From NCBI GenBank assembly GCA_964236445.1, contig CAXSDR010000058.1, positions 1 through 22,770 on the forward strand: 22,770 nt of DNA, read 5' to 3'. The stretch comes from CAXSDR01 sp964236445 (GTDB lineage: Bacteria > Actinomycetota > Actinomycetes > Motilibacterales > Motilibacteraceae). Positions 15,412 through 22,770 of this stretch are shown one piece after another (the first letter of the stretch is position 1; each line of letters begins with the position of its first letter). The position numbers and the translations under genes are program-made. The notes below the pieces were generated by a model. It was not told where the DNA came from. It saw only the letters and a program-made list of their open reading frames with translations, and searched no databases.

Positions 15412-15602
15412 CAGAACGCACAGCGCGGCGTGGGAAGCCGTCCAGAGTCGTGTCCGCAGCCGGACGTGCGAAGTGCTCGTGGTTCGCCAGCGCACCCTTG
15501 CACGCGGTCGACGGCGACAACACGCGTGTCAGCAGAGCGCGGGAGCACTGAGCTCCGCCCGGATGACGCGACCTCGTGCTCGCGAGCCGGACCTGCGCTG
15601 AC

Positions 15603-15608
15603 TAGGGT
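15603..15608 (+). promoter_or_regulatory. Candidate -10 box TAGGGT of a leaderless promoter (HAD gene)
   Basis: TAGGGT ends 7 nt before the ATG at 15616. The 190 bp between the sbcC stop and this box holds no recognisable gene and no clear -35 hexamer. The match in both sequence and spacing to the boxes before the SDR gene and sbcD is the main support. Confidence 0.5.
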
Positions 15609-15615
15609 GCCTCGA

Positions 15616-16131
15616 ATGCCGACGCCACCGGAGCCCGCTCGTCCCTATGCCGCTGTGGACATCGACGGTGTGCTGGCAGACGTACGCCACCGGCTGCGTT
15701 TCGTCGCTTCGCCGCCGAAGGACTGGGACGCGTTCTTCGCCGCGGCTGTTGACGACGGTCTGCTTGCCGAAGGGGCAGCAGTGGTGCACCAGCTGCAGGT
15801 CGAGCATGAGGTCGTCTATCTGACCGGCCGCCCGGAAAGGTGCCGCCATGACACCGTCGCCTGGCTGGCTCGCCATGGCCTACCGCAGTGCGAGCTCGTC
15901 ATGCGCTCGGTCACGGACCGTCGACCTGCGCGCCAGACCAAGCTGACAGCCTTGCGTGAGTTCGCGCGACGACGACCCGTCGCCCTCGTGGTCGATGACG
16001 ACGCGCAGGTGGTGCGGGTGCTACGAAAGGCGGGCTTCGCCGTCATGCAGGCCGACTGGATGTCGACCGACACCGACCCGTCGACCCAGCAGACGCTGTT
16101 CGACGCCCAACGCAGCGACGGGCGGACCTGA
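15616..16131 (+). CDS. HAD-superfamily phosphatase-like hydrolase
   Basis: The protein has 171 aa and all four HAD motifs. Motif I is AVDIDGVLADV (nucleophile Asp and the acid/base Asp two residues on), motif II is VYLTGRPE, motif III is the Lys in RQTKLTAL, and motif IV is ALVVDDDAQVV. The small insert between motifs I and II suggests little or no cap, as in polynucleotide-kinase-type or acid-phosphatase-like HADs; the substrate is unknown. GRPERCRHDTVAWLARHGL is the arrangement seen in polynucleotide 3'-phosphatase-like domains, which would fit the neighbouring sbcDC DNA-repair genes, but this is inference. The ATG at 15616 follows a TAGGGT box by 7 nt. A strong hairpin lies 50 nt beyond the stop. 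Confidence 0.87.
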   Translation: MPTPPEPARPYAAVDIDGVLADVRHRLRFVASPPKDWDAFFAAAVDDGLLAEGAAVVHQLQVEHEVVYLTGRPERCRHDTVAWLARHGLPQCELVMRSVTDRRPARQTKLTALREFARRRPVALVVDDDAQVVRVLRKAGFAVMQADWMSTDTDPSTQQTLFDAQRSDGRT

Positions 16132-16183
16132 CCGCGGCGGCGCTACATGTCGGCACGACAGGCATCCGGGCGCAATCGCCCCC

Positions 16184-16221
16184 GACGGCGCCCGGCTGGT
16201 TTGCTGCCAGCCGGGCGCGTC
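16184..16221. terminator. Strong bidirectional hairpin terminator
   Basis: GCGCCCGGCTGG (16188-16199) and CCAGCCGGGCGC (16207-16218) pair perfectly around a 7-nt loop. Outer GAC/GTC pairs extend the stem across a one-base bulge. The hairpin lies between two convergent genes (HAD, ending 16131, and the secreted repeat protein, ending 16246), so it probably stops transcription from both sides. There is no T-run, as is usual in high-GC actinobacteria. Confidence 0.8.
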
Positions 16222-16245
16222 GCATTGCCTAGGACGATGTGCGGA

Positions 16246-16593
16246 CTAGCTCGCCACAGCCGTCGGCGTCGGCCGGGGCGTCGGGGTGAACGTCCCGGTC
16301 GGTCGCGGTGTGGCGGTGAACGTGGGCTCCGCTGACGGCGTGAAGGTCCCGGTCGGGACTGGGAACGCCGTGTCGGTGGGGCGCGGTGACGCCGTGTAGG
16401 TCCCGGTGGGGGTGGGGCGCGGTGCCGGCGTGTAGGTCCCGGTCGGGGAGGCCGTGCCGGTCGGGCGCGGCGAGGGGTGGTTGCCGTAAGCAGATGCGGG
16501 CCCGGCAAGCGCGACGGCTGCCGCGATCGAGGCCACGCCGGCGACGGCGATGCCGGCAGGACGCAGGGACTTCAGGGATTTCTTGGAACTCAT
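16246..16593 (-). CDS. Secreted Pro/Thr-rich tandem-repeat protein
   Basis: This predicted exported protein has 115 aa and no recognised enzymatic domain. Residues 1-36 are a classical signal peptide: a basic SSKKSLKSLRP start, a hydrophobic core (GIAVAGVASIAAAVALAG) and a signal-peptidase site after PASA. The mature part, about 80 residues, is almost wholly repeats built from PRPTGT(Y/F)TP-like units with some PTPTGT and SAEPTFTAT variants. Such segments are extended, often O-glycosylated in actinobacteria, and serve as surface or wall-spanning material. The ATG at 16593 is chosen because AAGGAG lies 8 nt upstream and the signal peptide begins there; extension to 16689 would add a non-signal leader. 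Repeat number may vary between strains. It is likely monocistronic, with the hairpin at 16184-16221 downstream. Confidence 0.78.
   Translation of the reverse strand: MSSKKSLKSLRPAGIAVAGVASIAAAVALAGPASAYGNHPSPRPTGTASPTGTYTPAPRPTPTGTYTASPRPTDTAFPVPTGTFTPSAEPTFTATPRPTGTFTPTPRPTPTAVAS
16254..16480. repeat. Coding Pro/Thr tandem repeats
   Basis: The secreted-protein gene contains degenerate repeats of about 27-30 bp (plus-strand core GTCGGGCGCGG or GTAGGTCCCGGT and variants), each coding a PRPTGT(Y/F)TP-like unit. Units are related but not identical, and some are contracted. Confidence 0.65.
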
Positions 16594-16838
16594 GGGCGTG
16601 CTCCTTGACGAGTTGCGGTCGGGGGGACGCGTCTCGAGACTGGGAGAAACTAACAGGCCTGGCCTCGATGCCGGGAAAAGCGTTGGCAAATTCTTGTCGA
16701 AACCGTTGTCCTCACGGCGAACTGCGCGTATTCGAACAGTGACTTACTGTGCAATCCGCGCGCTGCTGGGACGCTTCCCCTTCCCCACTCGACCGGTGAC
16801 CGGTAGCGTTGACCGCGAAGCCATATCGAAGCGGTCCA

Positions 16839-17378
16839 TCAGGCGGAAACCTGCTTCAGATCCGCCAGCGCGCGTTCCTCCACACCGAGCCGGACGCGCA
16901 ATAACCAGAAGTTCAGAACAGTGAAGACAACTGCGGTCGTCCACGCCGAGTGGATGAGAGGAAGCGCGAAGCCCTCAGCGACCACGGCCGCGTAGTTGGG
17001 GTGGCTCCACCACCGGTAGGGCCCGCTGACTACGCGATCCGAGCCCGGGACGACGATCACCCTGGTGCTCCACTGGCGACCCAGGGTCCTGATGCACCAC
17101 CAACGAAGCAGCTGCGATGCGATGACAACGGCGAAAGCCGGCAGCCCGACCCAGGCGAGGAACGGGCGATCGGCCAGCTGCACTTCCGCCAGACATCCGA
17201 CGAGCAGACAGCCGTGCAGGAGCACCATGAACGGGTAGTGCCCGCGGCCCGACTCCACTCCCCCGTGGGCCAGGCTCCAGCGCGCGTTGCGGGTCGACAC
17301 GACCAGTTCGAGCACACGCTCGCACGACACGATCGCCAGGACGACGTAGAAGAAGAGCAAGGCGTTCAGGTGGGTCAC
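16839..17378 (-). CDS. ICMT-family membrane methyltransferase, alkylpyrone methyltransferase-like
   Basis: A membrane protein of 179 aa with about four to five hydrophobic segments. The C-terminal catalytic motif is SGPYRWWSHPNYAAVVAEG (118-136), with EERAL at 167-171 as in isoprenylcysteine carboxyl methyltransferase (ICMT) relatives. In Bacillus subtilis the ICMT-like BpsB, encoded beside the type III polyketide synthase BpsA, O-methylates alkylpyrones. The same pairing here, with the synthase stop and this GTG start separated by one base (TGA-C-GTG), strongly suggests the same job: SAM-dependent O-methylation of the polyketide in the membrane. This functional call rests on synteny and fold; the exact product is unknown. 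No terminator is obvious downstream. Confidence 0.85.
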   Translation of the reverse strand: MTHLNALLFFYVVLAIVSCERVLELVVSTRNARWSLAHGGVESGRGHYPFMVLLHGCLLVGCLAEVQLADRPFLAWVGLPAFAVVIASQLLRWWCIRTLGRQWSTRVIVVPGSDRVVSGPYRWWSHPNYAAVVAEGFALPLIHSAWTTAVVFTVLNFWLLRVRLGVEERALADLKQVSA

Positions 17379-17379
17379 G

Positions 17380-18459
17380 TCACCATTCGAGCAGAACGAG
17401 CTCCGCGCAGAAGCCAGGTCCCAGGGCGAAGACCAACGCGCGCTGACCTGGCTCTCCCGGCCGCTCCCTCATCGTCTGCTCGAGAACGTGCAGCACCGAG
17501 GCCGAGGACAGGTTGCCGTCGCGTGCGAGCGACTCGCGGGCGATGACCAGCGCCTTGTCGTCGAGCCCGAGCGCGAGTTCGACGGCGTCCATCACCTTGG
17601 GTCCACCCGGATGCGCGACCCAGGTCGTGATGTCGTCGAGCGTCAGACCCTGCCGGGCGAGGAACGCCGTGACGTCCGCACGCAGATGGGTCTCGACGAC
17701 CTGCGCGACATCCGCGGAGAGCACGATGCGGAAACCCGTGCTGCCGATGTCCCAGCCCATCACGCGGTCCGTGCCGGGATAGAAGCGGCTCCGGCTCGTC
17801 ACCACGCGGGGGGTCTGGAGCGCTGAATCGTCGAGGTTCATCGCGGCGGCGCGCTCATCACCGACCATCACGACTGCGGCGGCACCGTCACCGAAGAGCC
17901 CGCTGGCCACCAGGTTGGCTGTGGACACGTCGTCGCGCTGGACAGTCAGTGAACACAGCTCGACCGAGAGCAGCACAGCGACATCGTTCGGATGGCCGAC
18001 GAGGTAGTCGTGCAGCCGGGCGATGCCCGCAGCACCAGCCACACAGCCGAGGCCGAAGATCGGCACGCGCTTCACGTCGTCGCGCAGACCCAGGCGATCC
18101 ACGAGCCGGGCCTCGATGCTGGGCGCGGCGACACCCGTGACGGTCGTGCTCATGACCAGATCGACGTCCGAGGGCTGCAGCGAGCAGGCGGTCAGCGCGT
18201 CACCCAACGCTTTCTCCGCGAGGTCGGTGCCGACAGCGATGAAGGCGTCGTTCGCACCGGTGAAGCCGTCGAGACCGGCGTACGCCTCCAGCGGTAGCGC
18301 GAAGTTGCGCGCGGTGATGCCGGTCGCTGAGTGAAAACGTTCGAGCAGCGCCAGCCGGTCCCGGTCGGGTGAGAGCACTCGCGCGAACTCGCGGCTGATC
18401 TCGGTCTGGGAGTAGCGATGGTCGGGCACCCGTCCGACGACTGCAGCGATACGGGTCAT
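17380..18459 (-). CDS. Type III polyketide synthase (alkylpyrone/alkylresorcinol synthase-like)
   Basis: This chalcone-synthase-fold enzyme of 359 aa extends fatty acyl starters with malonyl-CoA and cyclises the product, most often to alkylpyrones or alkylresorcinols in bacteria. The full catalytic triad is visible: C139 (FGLGCVAGAAG), H283 (WVAHPGGPKV) and N316 (DGNLSSASV). GDGAAAVVM (190-198) and the C-terminal ALGPGF (345-350) are also diagnostic. The small residues around the active site do not by themselves fix the starter length. The ATG at 18459 is a clear start. TACGAT ends 6 nt upstream on the minus strand and may be the -10 of a leaderless transcript. The ICMT methyltransferase follows with a 1-nt gap, making a BpsAB-like operon. 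Confidence 0.93.
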   Translation of the reverse strand: MTRIAAVVGRVPDHRYSQTEISREFARVLSPDRDRLALLERFHSATGITARNFALPLEAYAGLDGFTGANDAFIAVGTDLAEKALGDALTACSLQPSDVDLVMSTTVTGVAAPSIEARLVDRLGLRDDVKRVPIFGLGCVAGAAGIARLHDYLVGHPNDVAVLLSVELCSLTVQRDDVSTANLVASGLFGDGAAAVVMVGDERAAAMNLDDSALQTPRVVTSRSRFYPGTDRVMGWDIGSTGFRIVLSADVAQVVETHLRADVTAFLARQGLTLDDITTWVAHPGGPKVMDAVELALGLDDKALVIARESLARDGNLSSASVLHVLEQTMRERPGEPGQRALVFALGPGFCAELVLLEW

Positions 18460-18465
18460 GCACCG

Positions 18466-18471
18466 ATCGTA
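18466..18471 (-). promoter_or_regulatory. Candidate -10 box TACGAT (polyketide synthase gene)
   Basis: On the minus strand TACGAT is followed by 6 nt and then the ATG at 18459. It fits the TANNNT consensus and near-leaderless spacing, but its sequence differs from the TAG(G/C)GT boxes elsewhere in the window. No -35 box is evident. Confidence 0.4.
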
Positions 18472-18706
18472 CGTAGGCGATGGGCCGGCCGCCCTTCGGC
18501 GAGGCGTCAGATCGCGTCGCCTCCCGCCGCCGACCCCGGGGTCTCCGGCCGGGACCTGCTGGGCACTTCGACTGGTACGCCTGTGTGATCCTGGTGTAGG
18601 GAGTTAGGTAAGTCACATGCGCAGCCGAAGAATGCTGCAACGGCCCCCAGCCGAGGGCCAGCAAGGGCGCCGCAACCCATCAGTGGCGCAAGACGAGGAG
18701 ACCACG

Positions 18707-18901
18707 ATGTGCGTTCACCAGCCGCAGTGTCCCGAAGCCGGGGCGTCCGACCACGAAGCGGCTGTCAGCATCGCCCGCCACCCCGAGCAGGGGTGGACGC
18801 TGCTGTGCAACGGCGTCGTGGTGTTCGAGGACACCGGCGAACTGCTGCCCGACGGCCGCGTGATCGCCCCTCACCGCAGCGCCTTCCGCGTCGCCGCTTA
18901 G
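18707..18901 (+). CDS. DUF5999-family protein
   Basis: A 64-aa protein that matches the actinobacterial DUF5999 family along its whole length: MCVHQPQCPEAG at the start, SDHEAAVSIARHPEQGWTLL in the middle, and CNGVVVFEDTGELLPDGR before the C-terminal IAPHR. Cysteines at 2, 8 and 34 and His at 4 and 25 are prominent and could bind a metal or form disulfides, but no function is known. The ATG at 18707 is fixed by GAGGAG about 7 nt upstream and by the MCxHQPxCP start typical of the family; the frame upstream to 18617 is unlikely to be translated. The gene is divergent from the polyketide synthase (248 bp apart) and converges on gcvP. Confidence 0.88.
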   Translation: MCVHQPQCPEAGASDHEAAVSIARHPEQGWTLLCNGVVVFEDTGELLPDGRVIAPHRSAFRVAA

Positions 18902-18976
18902 CTCAACGCTTAGCCCGCACCGACCGGCTGGAGCTGAGAACGCCCACTGATCGCCAGCCCGACCAGCCCGACCAGC

Positions 18977-21862
<2,886 letters not shown>

Positions 21863-21937
21863 GGGCGATGCCTCCTGGTGGCGCCTGAACAGGCTTTGAA
21901 CGGCAGAGTCGACAGGACCACGAACGTCAGGACTCAA

Positions 21938-21975
21938 CGTTCTGACCGTTCTCGAACGCTAGTCGACAGTTGTCG
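21938..21975 (-). promoter_or_regulatory. gcvP promoter region with direct and inverted repeats
   Basis: A minus-strand TAGCGT (21961-21956) is a candidate -10 box, which would give gcvP a leader of about 85 nt. Immediately downstream the plus strand has CGTTCT at 21938-21943 and again at 21947-21952, 9 bp apart. CGACA-GT-TGTCG (21964-21975) is an inverted repeat just upstream of the box. Repeats overlapping a promoter suggest an operator; the adjacent MerR regulator is a possible but unproven ligand. Confidence 0.4.
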
Positions 21976-22026
21976 GTCGTGCGAGCAGCGGCGCGGTGAC
22001 CAGCGTCACGGCGGGGGGACAGGCCG

Positions 22027-22701
22027 TCAGCCGGTGCGGCGCGCCCCACGTGCGGAGCGGCGTGCCGAGAGCTCGTCGGCGAGGGTGCGGGCAGCCGCGG
22101 CCGCAGCGACCTCGGTCTGCGGTGCCGCGTCGTCGTGGGCCGCGGTGCGCTCACCGGGAAGGGTCGCGAGCGAGCCTTCGACCTCGCGCCACACGCGACC
22201 GACAGCGATGCCGAACACGCCCTGACCCGCCTGCACGAGGTCGACGACCTCGTCGGCCGAGGTGCACTCGTAGACGCTGGCGCCGTCACTCATGAGCGTC
22301 ATCTCGGCGAGATCGGTGACCCCGCGATGGGCCAGGTGCTCGACGGCGACACGGATGTTCTGCAGCGAGACGCCGGTGTCCAGAAGTCGCTTGACGACCT
22401 TGAGGACCAGGATGTCGCGGAAGGAGTAGAGCCGCTGGCTCCCGGAGCCGGAGGCCCCGCGGATCGTCGGCTCCACGAGGCCGGTGCGGGCCCAGTAGTC
22501 GAGCTGGCGATAGGTGATGCCGGCCGCGCTGCATGCGGTGGGACCGCGAAAACCCATGTCCTGCGGCACCTCGGGCACGTCGCTCGCGAACAGCGCGTCC
22601 TGAACGTGGCGGTCATGCGCAGGGTGGCTCGCGTCGAGACGCAACGGCGCGGCAGGCTCGATCTGCAAGGCGGGTGAACCCACGCCGTCGTGTGCCGACA
22701 C
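22027..22701 (-). CDS. MerR-family transcriptional regulator
   Basis: The protein of 224 aa has a MerR helix-turn-helix at about residues 60-122: ITYRQLDYWARTGLVEP, then SQRLYSFRDILVLKVVKRLL and TGVSLQNIRVAVEHL, with the wing between. The C-terminal half (SVYECTSADEVVDLVQAGQGVFGIAVGRVWREVE) is specific to an actinobacterial group that includes the M. tuberculosis regulator encoded close to gcvB (Rv1830). There the gene order near the glycine-cleavage genes is similar. No cysteines placed for metal sensing are seen, so the effector is unknown. The N-terminal 50 residues are a variable extension. GTG at 22701 has GGAGGT 5 nt upstream. gcvP follows in the same direction after 164 bp that contains its own candidate promoter. 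Confidence 0.9.
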   Translation of the reverse strand: MSAHDGVGSPALQIEPAAPLRLDASHPAHDRHVQDALFASDVPEVPQDMGFRGPTACSAAGITYRQLDYWARTGLVEPTIRGASGSGSQRLYSFRDILVLKVVKRLLDTGVSLQNIRVAVEHLAHRGVTDLAEMTLMSDGASVYECTSADEVVDLVQAGQGVFGIAVGRVWREVEGSLATLPGERTAAHDDAAPQTEVAAAAAARTLADELSARRSARGARRTG

Positions 22702-22770
22702 TGCAGACCTCCATGAGCGACGCCGAGCTCCGTGGGCCGAGTGCCAACGGTGGAACTACAACGGCGGCTT

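Noticed and set aside
16736..16804. ACAGT-GACTT-ACTGT inverted repeat and tandem GACCGGT pair between the ICMT and secreted-protein genes
   Set aside because: Arms are only 5-7 bp and not placed at a convincing promoter; they may be chance.
21863..22026. Glycine riboswitch ahead of gcvP
   Set aside because: I saw none of the conserved glycine-aptamer core sequences; only short repeats and a promoter-like hexamer are visible.

Overview
This is a high-GC, densely packed window with GTG/TTG starts, several start codons sitting directly behind a TANNNT hexamer, a DUF5999 protein, a BpsA/BpsB-like type III polyketide synthase pair, and a MerR regulator beside gcvP arranged much as in mycobacteria. 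Together these point to a chromosome of an Actinomycetota bacterium. I cannot name the family or genus.

Layout. (1) 1-5119 is an accessory, decaying region. It holds an IS3-family insertion sequence (184-1833) with two orfs joined by a canonical -1 slippery heptamer, a relic of an AAA-type ATPase N-terminus just outside the IS right end, a small exported protein with a strong hairpin terminator, an intact SAM methyltransferase, a 575-bp stretch with no recognisable gene, a mannose-6-phosphate-isomerase-like cupin, and a methyltransferase pseudogene with at least three frame changes. (2) 5116-9611 holds a MmcQ/YjbR protein, a glycoside hydrolase family 3 gene that has lost its catalytic centre through a large in-frame deletion, a permease of the ArsB/SLC13 type whose start abuts the hydrolase stop, an isopenicillin-N-synthase-like 2-oxoglutarate/Fe(II) oxygenase, and a short-chain dehydrogenase. 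(3) 9613-16131 is conserved housekeeping: a GCS2-family glutamate-cysteine ligase (minus strand), sbcD-sbcC (DNA end processing), and a HAD phosphatase, closed by a strong hairpin. (4) 16246-18459 (minus strand) has a secreted Pro/Thr-repeat protein and the polyketide synthase/ICMT-type methyltransferase pair, with a divergent DUF5999 gene. (5) 18977-22701 (minus strand) has gcvP, the decarboxylating glycine dehydrogenase, preceded by a MerR-family regulator.

How the genes fit together. The clear functional units are sbcDC (one operon), the polyketide synthase plus methyltransferase (1-nt gap, predicted to make and O-methylate long-chain alkylpyrones or alkylresorcinols), and the MerR-gcvP neighbourhood. 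The permease, oxygenase and dehydrogenase are co-directional but their pathway is not evident. The most interesting sequence-level observations are the repeated TAG(G/C)GT-N7-start arrangement at three separate genes (probable leaderless transcripts), the catalytic-domain-less GH3 open frame coupled to a permease, the in-frame 18-bp minisatellite inside an IS3 transposase, and a cluster of pseudogenes around the IS. I did not find convincing evidence of a wholly new multi-gene system.
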